64,000 bases of DNA. Origin: Halomonas campaniensis. Its GTDB lineage: Bacteria; Pseudomonadota; Gammaproteobacteria; Pseudomonadales; Halomonadaceae. The stretch lies in assembly GCF_002211105.1 (NCBI RefSeq), contig NZ_JPUA01000005.1, positions 42,065 to 106,064 on the forward strand. The letters run 5' to 3'. Position 1 is the first letter of the stretch; every line of letters starts with the position of its first letter. Shown here piece by piece: positions 23,693 to 33,277 of this stretch. A program made the position numbers and the translations under genes. Below the pieces are notes generated by a model, which worked only from the letters and a program-made list of their open reading frames with translations, did not search any database and was not told the DNA's origin.

Positions 23693-26551
23693 TTATTCAC
23701 GCACTTTAGGCAGCGCTGAGCGTTCTTCCCGATAAGTGCTGACATCGCTGGGTTCGTCACCAGGGTTAAAGCGTATGTCCAGAGTGTGCTCGCGCAGCGA
23801 TGGCCAGAGAGCTTTGATATCCTCAAGGCTAACGTTCAGCACTAGCTCAGCCAACTTATCACGGCGGTCAAAGCGAACGTCTTCAAGCGCCGTGGCCTGC
23901 CAGTAGCGGTTAGCCATGCCCGCTAGGCTGGTATCACGCTGGCGCAACTGATCGTGCACCGCTTGGCGATAAGGCGCTAAGTCAGCGTCGCTAAGCTGTT
24001 CAAGACGTTGGCTGGCCTTGTCAAGAAACGCATCCATTCGCTCAGCAATAGTGCTGCTCTCGACATCGGGGGATTGCACCATAAGGGCAATCCCTGGCGC
24101 TTCGAGCAGCGGCGAATAGCCAGCGTTCACGATGTAGCCGAGCTGCTGCTCGGTGCGCAGCTGTTGGTAGAACGGTGTCTCCAGCCACTGGGCGATCACC
24201 ATGGCGGTGGCTTGCTCCGCTGGCGTCTGATCGCGACCCTGTAGATAACGCAGCACCAAAGACTCATCCCGTGAGCTGTGAGGATGCAGCACGCTGTGCT
24301 CCTCACTGGCCGCAAGTGGCGTTAAGTTCGCAATAGCATCGCGGGTTAGCCGTGGCTTGAGCTTGGCACGCATTAGCTGTGTCTGTTCACGGGCCAGGTC
24401 AGCATCCAGGTTGCCCACCGCCATGGCGTCGACGTACAGATCGGCTAGAAAGCGCTGGCGGAAATCTTCCAGGTGGCCGCGGTCAAAGCGCTCGCTGGCG
24501 GCAAGCAGCTCAGCGGTAGACCATTGTGGTGTGAGGAGGGCTTCGCCTAGGGTGCGGCTGGCTTGACCGGTGAGCGACGCCTGGGGCGCGTTGCGCCACT
24601 CTCGCTGCAGCTGGTAACGCACGCGCTCGAAAGCGCTGTCGGTAATTTCAGCGTGCGCTAATTGCTCAAGGGCTTGTTCAATCAGCGGGGTTTGGCCATC
24701 ACGCCAGCCTGAGAACGATAGCGTCATGCCCCTGGCGTGGGGGTAAGCGCTAAACGATTGCCCAGCCAGCCACGCGGGGTAGAGGGATTCATTCAGGCTA
24801 TCATTGAGCCAACTGGCGAGCAGCCGAGTGAGTACTGCTTCCTCAGCGGAGTAGCTGGCGGTGGGGCTTTGTAGGCTGACCCGCCACTCAACTTTGGGAG
24901 TGTTAAAGCGCTCATCCTGCATATGCCAGGCGGTAAACGATGGCGTATCGACCAGCAGGTTGGGGCGCTCATCCTGGCCCTCTAACAACGTTAAGTCACT
25001 GGCAATAAAGGGGTTGGGGCCAGGGAGAGCTAAACCGCCAAGCGCCTGACCCGGTTGATCAGGTGTTTGCTCTTTCCACTGGGCATTGAACCACGGTGAA
25101 ACGGTGTCGCTTTCCACATCCGGCGCGGAGTAGAAGCGCAGCATGTTATCCGGTGTTAGCGCGTCAAGATAAGCCTGCTGGCGCTCTGCGTCGGGGCCAT
25201 CCATACGGTAAGCCGCGTACTGCACATCCTCTACCGGATAGCGCGATAGGCTCATGGAGAGGCGCGTGGCTTCCTGCTGTGGGGCGCCGTGCTGCTGGAA
25301 GCGGAAGGCTTGCTCATTAAGGTCTGCCTGCTCCTGGTAACGCCATTCAGAGAGGCCGTCGTTACGCAGTTGCTCAATGGCGGCAAACAGGGTGGCTTCA
25401 ATGTCGTCCAAGCGTTCGGCGCCTGCAGGCGTCAGGCTGATGGAGATAGTAAATAGCGCTTCGTTACCATCGCCGCGTCCTACTCCGGCGGAAAGCCCAT
25501 CGGCCAGTCCCGCATCGCGCAGCACCGCTAACAGGCTGCCTTCGCCCTCATCGCCCAGTAGGTGGGCGATCACCTGGGTGGGTTTTGTGCGGTAGTCGTC
25601 GGTGGGGTCGGGCACCGGGAAGTAGAAATTCACCTGGCGGCGATCCTGCAGTGACTGACGCTCGATATAGCGGGGGAGCGTGTCTGAATCAACCAGCGGC
25701 GCGTCAATCGTCGGCACGCTTAAGTCGTTGTCGGGAATATCGGCAAAGCGTTCGGCTACCCACTCCTCAAGCGTCTCGAGCGGCTGAGGCGCTACAATGG
25801 CCAAGTTCATCACATTGGCATCGTAGTGCTGATGATAGAAGTCGATGACCCGCTCGCGTAGCGTCGCTTCACCTTCAGGCGGGCTGGCCAGTGTTTCCCG
25901 GCTACCCACGGCAAAACCGGTGGTGGGGTTGTCAGGGTTGAACAGTTGGTTAAGCACGTCATTTTCGCGCCGGGACTCATCACGAATACGCGCCATATAC
26001 TCCGAGTGAACGATATTGCGCTCGCTCTCTAAGTGGTCGGCGTTAAACAGCGGTGAGAGGAAAAATTCGCTGAAACGGTCAAGGGCGCCCGGCAGCGCCG
26101 ATGGCTCAATATCGAAGAAGTAGTTGGTATCCTGCTGCGCCGTAAAGGCGTTATGGGAACCCGCGTTATTGGAAATGTAACGTTGGTAGGCATCTGATTC
26201 TGGGTAGGGTTCGGTGCCTAAAAACAGCATATGCTCGAGGAAGTGCGCTAAGCCCTGGAGGTCGTCGGGATCTTGGGCGCTGCCGACACGCACATTCATC
26301 GAGGCCGCTGCCTTGTCAGCTTCCGGGTCGCTGACAAGCAACACATTGAGGCCATTTTCAAGGGTCAGCACGCGGTAGTCCCGACTGTCATAAGGGCTAA
26401 TGATCGGGGTGGCGGTTTCGGCAATGACGTCGGCAACGGCGTCATCCCCTTCGGCGAAGGCAAGTGGCGTTATCGCGATGCTGGCGATAACGCCAATCAC
26501 TGCGCACTGAGGAAAAAGACGCCAGCGGTTCAAGCAAGTGGATCGCAACAT
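23693..26551 (-). CDS. pitrilysin-family zinc protease, exported
   Basis: A 952-residue M16 (insulinase/pitrilysin) peptidase. A Sec signal peptide spans about residues 1-33 (ending LAFA/EGD), indicating a periplasmic location. The inverted zinc motif is HFLEH in LAHFLEHMLFLGT, with the downstream zinc Glu in ESERNIVHSEY, then the inactive second half typical of the family. It shares TAATG with the upstream SRAP gene, so it is translationally coupled; AGGAG overlaps the end of that gene. A role in degrading small peptides in the periplasm is expected. Confidence 0.92.
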   Translation of the reverse strand: MLRSTCLNRWRLFPQCAVIGVIASIAITPLAFAEGDDAVADVIAETATPIISPYDSRDYRVLTLENGLNVLLVSDPEADKAAASMNVRVGSAQDPDDLQGLAHFLEHMLFLGTEPYPESDAYQRYISNNAGSHNAFTAQQDTNYFFDIEPSALPGALDRFSEFFLSPLFNADHLESERNIVHSEYMARIRDESRRENDVLNQLFNPDNPTTGFAVGSRETLASPPEGEATLRERVIDFYHQHYDANVMNLAIVAPQPLETLEEWVAERFADIPDNDLSVPTIDAPLVDSDTLPRYIERQSLQDRRQVNFYFPVPDPTDDYRTKPTQVIAHLLGDEGEGSLLAVLRDAGLADGLSAGVGRGDGNEALFTISISLTPAGAERLDDIEATLFAAIEQLRNDGLSEWRYQEQADLNEQAFRFQQHGAPQQEATRLSMSLSRYPVEDVQYAAYRMDGPDAERQQAYLDALTPDNMLRFYSAPDVESDTVSPWFNAQWKEQTPDQPGQALGGLALPGPNPFIASDLTLLEGQDERPNLLVDTPSFTAWHMQDERFNTPKVEWRVSLQSPTASYSAEEAVLTRLLASWLNDSLNESLYPAWLAGQSFSAYPHARGMTLSFSGWRDGQTPLIEQALEQLAHAEITDSAFERVRYQLQREWRNAPQASLTGQASRTLGEALLTPQWSTAELLAASERFDRGHLEDFRQRFLADLYVDAMAVGNLDADLAREQTQLMRAKLKPRLTRDAIANLTPLAASEEHSVLHPHSSRDESLVLRYLQGRDQTPAEQATAMVIAQWLETPFYQQLRTEQQLGYIVNAGYSPLLEAPGIALMVQSPDVESSTIAERMDAFLDKASQRLEQLSDADLAPYRQAVHDQLRQRDTSLAGMANRYWQATALEDVRFDRRDKLAELVLNVSLEDIKALWPSLREHTLDIRFNPGDEPSDVSTYREERSALPKVRE

Positions 26552-27237
26552 TACAGCTCCTGTGACACAGTCCAGCGCAGCATCGACCCATTGGGATGGG
26601 CGCAGGCCGGTGACTGGTAGGCGGGATTATTGACATGTTTAGATACCGGAAAAGCGCCCAACAGTTCCAACGGCGCGGGTGCTAACAGCGAATTAAGCGT
26701 TTCGGTATCGGTGTCGGGGTTGAGCCAGGCGGCTAGTGCATGGCTGGGAATGGTGACCGGCAAGCGGTCAGTTAACGGTGATAACAGCAGATTGGCGGGC
26801 ACGGTGATCAGTGCCGCTGAATCGGTGAATGCCGTTAACGTGGTGTGGTAGCGGCACCATAGGGCGCCCAACAGCAGCGGCGCGCGGGATACCTGGGTGA
26901 CTAAATAGGGCTGCTTGCTGCGCGGCTGGGTTTTCCATACATAGAAACCGCTCACCGGAATAACGCAGCGGCGCGCGCTAAAGGCATCGCGAAACATCGC
27001 CCGTGATTCAAGGGTTTCAGCCCGGGCGCAGTGGGGCGCGTGATCCAGCACCTCCAGCCAGGGTGGCGTCAGGCCCCAGAATAGCGACGAGAGCCGGTAC
27101 TGCCCCTGCTCTAAGCGAATAGCAGAGATTGGCCGGCGAGGCGCTAGGTTGGGCGACTCAATCAGCGGTTCAGGAGTGGCTAGCGTTGGCAATAAGCGGG
27201 TCAGCGGTAAATTTTGCACATGCAATCGCCCCGTCAT
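26551..27237 (-). CDS. SRAP (YedK/HMCES-like) domain protein lacking active-site residues
   Basis: A 228-residue protein with the SRAP fold, recognisable from SPNLAPRRP, SLFWGLTPPW, ARAETLESRAMF, RRCVIPVSGFYVW and the C-terminal PVSKHVNNP. In active members Cys2 forms the DNA-protein crosslink at abasic sites, helped by an Asn (NAR.ET), a Glu (GFYEW) and a His (HDR.P). Here those are Thr2, Cys70, Val100 and Thr156, so the self-processing chemistry should be lost. A DNA-binding or structural role is possible. It is coupled to the pitrilysin gene by a TAATG overlap. Confidence 0.85.
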   Translation of the reverse strand: MTGRLHVQNLPLTRLLPTLATPEPLIESPNLAPRRPISAIRLEQGQYRLSSLFWGLTPPWLEVLDHAPHCARAETLESRAMFRDAFSARRCVIPVSGFYVWKTQPRSKQPYLVTQVSRAPLLLGALWCRYHTTLTAFTDSAALITVPANLLLSPLTDRLPVTIPSHALAAWLNPDTDTETLNSLLAPAPLELLGAFPVSKHVNNPAYQSPACAHPNGSMLRWTVSQEL

Positions 27238-27428
27238 AGCTATCTCCTTAAGCAGAATCGTCGTGGAAGTGTACCTGGATGGCGGGGGACTTCGGGCAAT
27301 AAAGCACGAAATGTAGCGTTTTAGTGTCGAAAACAGTGTTCGATGTAAGGTATCCTATCGTAACCCTTGCTCACGCTAAAGCGCAGTGAGGCTTCCTCCT
27401 TGTTTGCCGTTGACCTTAAGAGATCGCC

Positions 27429-28043
27429 ATGGCCCGTCCTAGACAGCATGCGCCCGATGCCCTCCACGCGCAGGTCATGCACGCTTGTGATGAGTGGTTG
27501 GCTGAACAGCCAGTCCATGGTCTCTCACTGCGTGCTTTGGCTAGAGAGGTTGGCTGTGCCCCCAGCACCCTACTGAAGCTATATGGCAGCTTCAATAACT
27601 TATTGCAGCACGTCAATGTGGAAACTCTGGCACGCTTACAGCACACCATTACCAGCTTGGTCGATGATGACCCTGAGCCATGGCTGCGCTCGCTGGCGCG
27701 TGCCTACTGGCGGTTCGCCGAGCAGGATTGTTACCGCTGGCAACTGCTGTTCGATTACCCACTGGCCCAGGAGGGTGAGCTTGATCAGCGCCAAAGCGAT
27801 TTGATCGAAGCGCTATTTACCCAAGTGGAGGCCTCGCTGAAAGCCTACCAGCCCGCGCTGGATGATCTCGAAGCCCGCCGTTTGGGGCGCACGCTGTGGG
27901 GTAGCGTTCACGGCTTGGTTCAGCTAGGGCTTAATGAGCGATTGGGCTATTGGCAGGGCCAGCAGTTGAAAGTGGATGAGCTGTTGGATCAACTGATGAG
28001 CACCATTCTGGCTGGCTTGCGCCATCGTGAGGCGGCTACGTGA
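27429..28043 (+). CDS. TetR-family transcriptional regulator
   Basis: A 204-residue TetR-type protein. The N-terminal helix-turn-helix covers about residues 20-60 (LSLRALAREVGCAPSTLLKLYGSFNNLL). The C-terminal ligand domain has the WHG-like pattern (TLWGSVHGLVQLGL). It overlaps the acyltransferase gene by three bases (GTGA), suggesting it regulates or senses membrane lipid synthesis with its partner; this is inference. Confidence 0.88.
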   Translation: MARPRQHAPDALHAQVMHACDEWLAEQPVHGLSLRALAREVGCAPSTLLKLYGSFNNLLQHVNVETLARLQHTITSLVDDDPEPWLRSLARAYWRFAEQDCYRWQLLFDYPLAQEGELDQRQSDLIEALFTQVEASLKAYQPALDDLEARRLGRTLWGSVHGLVQLGLNERLGYWQGQQLKVDELLDQLMSTILAGLRHREAAT

Positions 28044-28705
28044 CCTGGGGGGTCAATGCGGGTCGCCAGGTGCTGCGCTGGCTGATTTTTGTCTCAATGC
28101 GCCTCTGCTACCGGCTGCAGGTGCATGGACGTGAGCATATCCCTAAGCAGGGCGCTGCGTTGGTGGTGTGTAACCACGTCAGTTTTATGGATGCCCTGGT
28201 GCTTGGTGGCGCTAGCCCCCGGCCGCTGCGTTTTGTTATGGATCAGCCGATCTTCGACTCACCCTGGCTTAAGTGGTGGTTTCAGTTGGTAGGCGCCATT
28301 CCCATTGAGTCTGAGCGGCGTAGCCCCGGAGCTCTAAGGCGCGCCCTGGATGACGTGAGCACAGCGCTGCGCCAGGGGCAGGTCGTGATGGTCTTTCCTG
28401 AAGGGCGACTGACCCCGGATGGTGAAATTCACGCCTTTCGGCGCGGTTTGGAAGCTATTCTCGCTAGGGATGATGTGCCGGTGATTCCCGCAGGGCTGGC
28501 AGGCTTATGGGGGTCGTGGACATCCCACCATAACGGCAAAGCACTCAAAAAGTGCCCAAGGCGCTTTCGGGCGCCGGTGAGCCTCCACTTTGGGCCTCCA
28601 CTCAACCGCCTGGACGCCGATGATATAGCGCTGCGGCGGTTTCTAGAAGCGCGGGTCAGGGCTTTAAAAGCGGCGGCGGATCAGGAGCTATCCCGCCGCC
28701 GTTAG
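28040..28705 (+). CDS. PlsC-like 1-acyl-glycerol-3-phosphate acyltransferase
   Basis: A 221-residue membrane-associated acyltransferase. Motif I NHVSFMD (His/Asp), motif III-like FPEGRLTPDGE and a P-x-G block (IPAGLAGLW) are present, with an N-terminal hydrophobic anchor (about residues 10-25). It starts at GTG overlapping the TetR stop. Phospholipid or lyso-lipid acylation is expected; acyl-donor preference is unknown. Confidence 0.88.
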   Translation: MTWGVNAGRQVLRWLIFVSMRLCYRLQVHGREHIPKQGAALVVCNHVSFMDALVLGGASPRPLRFVMDQPIFDSPWLKWWFQLVGAIPIESERRSPGALRRALDDVSTALRQGQVVMVFPEGRLTPDGEIHAFRRGLEAILARDDVPVIPAGLAGLWGSWTSHHNGKALKKCPRRFRAPVSLHFGPPLNRLDADDIALRRFLEARVRALKAAADQELSRRR

Positions 28706-28713
28706 CTCGCTTG

Positions 28714-29988
28714 CTAGCGGCGAGCCGCACGCTGCTTTTGCCAGCAGCGCGCCGAGGTGATGAGGTTGTCGCGAATCTCCAAAATCTCCATGCGCATATT
28801 GCCAATTTGCAGACACGCAGGCCCTTCTGGAAAGGCTTCCAGATGCTCAAGGATTAGTCCGTTGAGCGTCTTGGGGCCATCGGTCGGCAACTGCCAGCCG
28901 AGCATCTTGTTAATCTCACGAATATTGGCGGTGCCTTCAATTACGTGGCTGCCGTCATCCTGCTGGTGAATCTCTTCATCCTCAGAGACATCGGTGGTGA
29001 ACTCGCCCACGATCTCTTCCAGAATATCTTCCAGGGTGACCAAACCCTCTACGTCGCCGTACTCATCCACCACAATGCCGATACGCCGTTTCTGCTTCTG
29101 AAAGTTGAGCAGTTGGGTATGTAGCGGCGTGGATTCGGGAATGAAATAGGGTTCCCGTGCCTCCTGCACAATAGAGGCCTTGGTGACTTCGTCCCTGGAG
29201 AGAAAGCGTGCCGCGTTACGCAGATGCAGCATACCGATAATATTATTGATATCGCCTTTATAGACCGGTAGCCGGGTATGCTGGCTGGTACGAATCTGGG
29301 TCAAAATATCTTCGAGAGAGTCATCCAGGTCGATACCCAGCACCTCGTGGCGCGGCACCATAATGTCGTTCACGGTGACATTCTCAAGGTCAAGGATCGA
29401 CAGCAGCATCGCCCGGTGGCGGTAGGGGATCAGCGTGCCCGCCTCGTGAACCACCGTGCGCAGCTCATCACGGGTGAGGCTGTCGCCGCCGTTATCAACG
29501 CTTTTAACGCCCACCAGCCGGAGCAGGCCGTTAGACATGACGTTGACCAGCCATACCAGCGGGTAAAGCAGCTTTAGCAGCGGTTCAAGGGCATAGGACG
29601 TAGGATAGGCGATCCGTTCGGGCTTGATCGCGGCGTAGGTTTTCGGCGTGACTTCGGCAAAAATCAGAATCGTGATAGTCAGTAGGGCAGTCGAGATTGC
29701 AGGCCCTGATACGTCGCCGAAGAAGTGAATGGCGATAATAGTCGCAATGGACGCCGCCAGGTTATTGACGAAGTTGTTGCCGATCAGGATAACGCCGATC
29801 AGGCGGTCTGGGCGGGTGAGCAGGCGCATAACCCGTTTGGCTCTGCGGTCACCGCTGTTGGCTTGATGGCTCAAGCGGTAGCGGTTAATCGACATCATGC
29901 CGGTTTCAGAGCTGGAGAAAAACGCAGAAAGCAGTATCAGTAAGGCTAGCAGGCCGAACAGTAACCCCAGGGGGAAGTCGTCGCTCAA
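28714..29988 (-). CDS. CNNM/CorC-type membrane protein with CBS pair
   Basis: A 424-residue protein with an N-terminal CNNM (DUF21) domain of about four membrane segments (SAFFSSSETGMMSINRYRL motif, residues ~22-42), a CBS pair (about 200-330: DIMVPRHEVLGID, TRLPVYKGDI, VDEYGDVEGLVTLEDILEEI) and a C-terminal CorC/HlyC domain. This is the YfjD/CorB-type layout linked to magnesium or cobalt homeostasis. It starts at TTG with AAAGGA upstream. Converges with the acyltransferase gene. Confidence 0.9.
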   Translation of the reverse strand: MSDDFPLGLLFGLLALLILLSAFFSSSETGMMSINRYRLSHQANSGDRRAKRVMRLLTRPDRLIGVILIGNNFVNNLAASIATIIAIHFFGDVSGPAISTALLTITILIFAEVTPKTYAAIKPERIAYPTSYALEPLLKLLYPLVWLVNVMSNGLLRLVGVKSVDNGGDSLTRDELRTVVHEAGTLIPYRHRAMLLSILDLENVTVNDIMVPRHEVLGIDLDDSLEDILTQIRTSQHTRLPVYKGDINNIIGMLHLRNAARFLSRDEVTKASIVQEAREPYFIPESTPLHTQLLNFQKQKRRIGIVVDEYGDVEGLVTLEDILEEIVGEFTTDVSEDEEIHQQDDGSHVIEGTANIREINKMLGWQLPTDGPKTLNGLILEHLEAFPEGPACLQIGNMRMEILEIRDNLITSARCWQKQRAARR

Positions 29989-30093
29989 GTCGAAAAGTCC
30001 TTTGTGGCGAATTAGGCTCGATTTGTAGAAGGTAGCGAGTAGTGTGTCAAGACAACCAAAGGCGTGGTTGCGCCCCCGTTAGCGGTTGAGTCG

Positions 30094-30891
30094 TTATCGA
30101 TTGAGTACAACCTCAAGTACGAACTTACTGCCAAAGTAGGCCAGCACCAGCAGGCCGCAACCGCCCAGTGTCCAGCGCACGGCACGCATGCCGCGCCAGC
30201 CAAAGCGATAACGACCAACCAACAGGGTCGTGAAGATTACCCAGGCCAGTAGCGAGAGTACGGTTTTGTGCGCCAAATGCTGGGCAAAGAAGTTGTCGAG
30301 AAAAATAAGCCCGCTCGCGATGGAGAGCGTCAATAGAATAATGCCTGCCCACACCAGTTCAAAAAGTACCCGCTCCATGGTGGTGAGCGGCGGCAGCGAC
30401 TGCACAATGCCGCGGATATGATGGTGACGCAGCGCCTGGTTCTGTAGGCCGACCAGCACCGCTTGGACGGCGGCAATTGCCAGCACGGCAAACGCCAGCG
30501 CTGAGCTTATCGCATGCAATAAAATGCCCGGTGTAAGCCCGGTATGACCACCTTGATTCGGCAGCCAAGTGGCGGCGAGTAGCGCAATGCCCGCCAGCGG
30601 GAAGAGTACAATCCCGGCGTTAAGCACAGGTTTAAACAGGCTGGCAACTAGCACGACGTTGACCGCGACCGCCATCAGCAATGTGGCGCTGGTGGTAAAC
30701 CCGGGCAGCAGGCCAGGCGATTGGCCGACCAATTTGACCACCACAGGGATGTGCAACAGTAGGCCCAATACGGCGAGCAGGCGTACCATGCCCTGGCGGG
30801 GAGGCACTCGCCGGAACAGCGTCATGCCTTGCCAAATGGCAGCGGCAACATAAAGAACAAAAGCAATCGTGGCGAAAGGGAGCGCCTGCAT
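30094..30891 (-). CDS. YpjD-like cytochrome c assembly (CcsA-type) membrane protein
   Basis: A 265-residue integral membrane protein with about eight helices. It has a CcsA/CcmC-type core including LLHAISSALAFAVLAIAAVQAVL and HKTVLSLLAW with conserved histidines. It lies immediately upstream of and divergent from ffh, and follows the pattern of ypjD in E. coli, which neighbours ffh and the CorB-like gene. The biochemical role is not established; haem handling is suggested by the family only. Confidence 0.85.
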   Translation of the reverse strand: MQALPFATIAFVLYVAAAIWQGMTLFRRVPPRQGMVRLLAVLGLLLHIPVVVKLVGQSPGLLPGFTTSATLLMAVAVNVVLVASLFKPVLNAGIVLFPLAGIALLAATWLPNQGGHTGLTPGILLHAISSALAFAVLAIAAVQAVLVGLQNQALRHHHIRGIVQSLPPLTTMERVLFELVWAGIILLTLSIASGLIFLDNFFAQHLAHKTVLSLLAWVIFTTLLVGRYRFGWRGMRAVRWTLGGCGLLVLAYFGSKFVLEVVLNR

Positions 30892-31282
30892 GATGCTATC
30901 CGTGCGCCTTGCAGCGCGTTGCTGTGAATAAATAAACGAATTAAGTGTGATTACGATGAGAATCTATCCAACTACTATAACGAATCCAAGCGGCGTCGCC
31001 CAGCAGAGCAAACGTATGAAAATAGGTAAAGACTCGGAGTAAGTATGGATGAATGCCAGGGAAAGCTGTAAGCAAGGGTGTTTCGCCATGGCCGGAAAAA
31101 TGTTCCCGACAGTTCCGGCATTTCCGCCATCCATGGCGGTCAGATGGCGACTTGTTCTGGACGGTTGCAGTAGGGTTGCTGGCACTCGCCCATGGAGACT
31201 CGAAGCGTGAGCGCGTATAATCTTTTTACTAAATAGTCCAGGGCGTGCGCGCCGACGGCAGTGACGGAGGCAGAGAGGCCCC
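30892..31282. other. 391-base divergent region between ypjD-like gene and ffh
   Basis: No supported gene. It holds a TATAAT at 31216-31221 (with a poor -35 region) that would serve ffh, and two adjacent inverted repeats: GCCGGAA/TTCCGGC around 31091-31119 and CCGCCAT-cc-ATGGCGG at 31124-31139. The transcript over this region could be structured. Confidence 0.4.
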
Positions 31283-32695
31283 ATGTTCCAGAATCTAAGT
31301 GAGCGTCTTTCCCAGACGTTAAAGTCGATTAAGGGTCAGGCTCGCCTGACCGACGATAATATTAAAGATACTCTGCGCGAAGTACGCCGCGCACTGCTTG
31401 AGGCCGACGTAGCACTGCCGGTCATCAAGGCGTTTATTGAACGCGTGCGCGAGCGGGCGGTCGGCCAGGAAGTATCCAAAAGCCTGTCACCAGGCCAGCA
31501 GTTCGTCAAAATCGTCCAGCAGGAGCTGGAAGCAATTATGGGCGAAGCCAACGACGGCTTTGTGCTCAAGGGCTCTCCCGCCGTTGTATTGATGGCCGGC
31601 TTGCAGGGGGCGGGTAAAACCACCTCTGTGGCCAAGCTGGCACGCTACCTGCGCGAGCGCGAGAAGAAGAAAGTCTTGGTAGTGTCGGCCGACGTTTATC
31701 GCCCGGCAGCCATCGACCAGCTCGAAACCCTGGCCAAAGAGGTTGAGGTAGATTTCTTCCCCTCGCGCTCTGACCAGCAGCCGGTAGCGATTGCCGAAGC
31801 GGCCATCAAGCACGCCAAGATCCAGTTTCACGATGTAGTGCTGATCGATACCGCCGGTCGCCTGGCGATTGATGAAGCCATGATGGCGGAGATCCAGGCA
31901 CTGCATAAAGCGGTCTCGCCTCAGGAAACGCTGTTTGTCGTCGACGCCATGACCGGTCAGGACGCCGCCAACACCGCCAAAGCGTTTAGCGAAGCGCTGC
32001 CGCTAACCGGTGTGATCCTGACCAAAGCGGACGGTGATGCCCGCGGCGGTGCGGCGCTATCAGTACGCCACATTACCGGCAAGCCGATCAAATTTATGGG
32101 CGTCGGTGAAAAAGTCGATGCTCTCGAGCCGTTCCACCCAGACCGTGTCGCCTCGCGAATCCTGGGGATGGGCGACATGCTGTCGCTGATCGAGGAAGCC
32201 GAACGCACTGTCGATAAATCCAAAGCCGAGAAGTTGGCTAAAAAGGTCAAGAAGGGTGACGGCTTTGACCTGGAAGATTTTCGCGACCAGCTCCAGCAGC
32301 TCAAAAAAATGGGCGGTATGGGCGGTCTGATGGGCAAGTTGCCGGGTATGGGGCAGATGGCCGAGATGGCCCAAGGCCCCGGGCCAGAGAAAGAGCTGGG
32401 TAAGCTGGAGGCGCTGATTAACTCCATGACCCCTAAAGAACGCCGCAAGCCCGACATCATTAATGGCTCGCGCAAACGCCGCATTGCTGCTGGTGCCGGC
32501 CTGCAAGTGCCTGACCTGAACCGTCTGCTCAAGCAGCATAAGCAGATGCAGAAGATGATGAAGAAAGCAGGGCAGAAAGGCGGCATGCAGAAAATGATGC
32601 GCGGTATGTCCGGCATGATGGGCGGTGGCGGCGGCCCGGGCGGCCCTGGTGGTATGGGTGGTATGGGCGGCCCCGGTGGATTGCCGCGGCGCTAA
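31283..32695 (+). CDS. ffh: signal recognition particle protein Ffh
   Basis: The 470-residue SRP54 homologue that binds 4.5S RNA and targets nascent membrane proteins to FtsY. N domain (1-85), G domain with GLQGAGKTT, DVYRPAAIDQL, DTAGR and TKADGDARGG, then the methionine-rich M domain (about 300-440). The last 30 residues are an unusual Gly/Met/Pro tail (GGMGGMGGPGG). AGAGG precedes the ATG. Confidence 0.97.
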   Translation: MFQNLSERLSQTLKSIKGQARLTDDNIKDTLREVRRALLEADVALPVIKAFIERVRERAVGQEVSKSLSPGQQFVKIVQQELEAIMGEANDGFVLKGSPAVVLMAGLQGAGKTTSVAKLARYLREREKKKVLVVSADVYRPAAIDQLETLAKEVEVDFFPSRSDQQPVAIAEAAIKHAKIQFHDVVLIDTAGRLAIDEAMMAEIQALHKAVSPQETLFVVDAMTGQDAANTAKAFSEALPLTGVILTKADGDARGGAALSVRHITGKPIKFMGVGEKVDALEPFHPDRVASRILGMGDMLSLIEEAERTVDKSKAEKLAKKVKKGDGFDLEDFRDQLQQLKKMGGMGGLMGKLPGMGQMAEMAQGPGPEKELGKLEALINSMTPKERRKPDIINGSRKRRIAAGAGLQVPDLNRLLKQHKQMQKMMKKAGQKGGMQKMMRGMSGMMGGGGGPGGPGGMGGMGGPGGLPRR

Positions 32696-32764
32696 AACGC
32701 CAATGGTTAAAGCGCTGATGCGCTGGCTAAGGTTGACGGTCTATGAGTTTTCTGGCTATTAGGC

Positions 32765-32793
32765 TTTCCAAGCCGAGCGCATTTGCGTAGAAT
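32765..32793 (+). promoter_or_regulatory. candidate promoter of the rpsP operon
   Basis: TTTCCA and TAGAAT with a 17-bp spacer in the 258-base gap between ffh and rpsP, about 160 bases before the rpsP start, leaving a long leader. Confidence 0.45.
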
Positions 32794-32953
32794 GCGGCCT
32801 CTTCATGCGTGGGTGTTGCGTAAAAGCGCGTCAATCGCGGTAGCAGCACCACTCAATGAAGGCCTTTATATAGCCTATAGCACGACGAGTGTTCCGATAG
32901 CGGTTAGCGCTAACAACGCACTCTCGTAACCTCAACCGAAGGATAGTTATCGT

Positions 32954-33202
32954 ATGGTTACCATTCGTTTGGCCCGTGGTGGCGCCAAGAAGCGTCCCTT
33001 TTACCACCTGACCGTTACCGACTCGCGTAACGCTCGCGACGGTCGTTTCATCGAGCGTATCGGCTTCTTCAACCCGGTTGCCCGTGGTCAGGAAGAGCGT
33101 CTGCGCGTTGACCTAGACCGCGTTGTTCACTGGCAGAGCCAAGGCGCCCAGCTGTCTGGTCGTGTTGCTGAGCTGGTAAAAGAAGCACGCAAACAGGCCT
33201 AA
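32954..33202 (+). CDS. rpsP: 30S ribosomal protein S16
   Basis: An 82-residue ribosomal protein ([19 protein letters not shown], then [19 protein letters not shown]). First gene of the conserved rpsP-rimM-trmD-rplS operon. AAGGAT precedes the ATG. Confidence 0.98.
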   Translation: MVTIRLARGGAKKRPFYHLTVTDSRNARDGRFIERIGFFNPVARGQEERLRVDLDRVVHWQSQGAQLSGRVAELVKEARKQA

Positions 33203-33277
33203 GCCTGCTTTTGAGTCTTGTTGTTCAAGACTTGTTGCGTGAGAAAGAAAGTGAGTGCTGGGTAGCTGAGGTCGTCG

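Noticed and set aside
28685..28735. GC-rich hairpin at the acyltransferase/CNNM gene junction as a bidirectional terminator
   Set aside because: It overlaps coding ends on both strands and lacks a T-run on either strand.
30964..31284. A 106-residue minus-strand frame in the ypjD-ffh gap
   Set aside because: Arg/Leu-rich with no recognisable domain, and it runs through the ffh promoter; judged non-coding.
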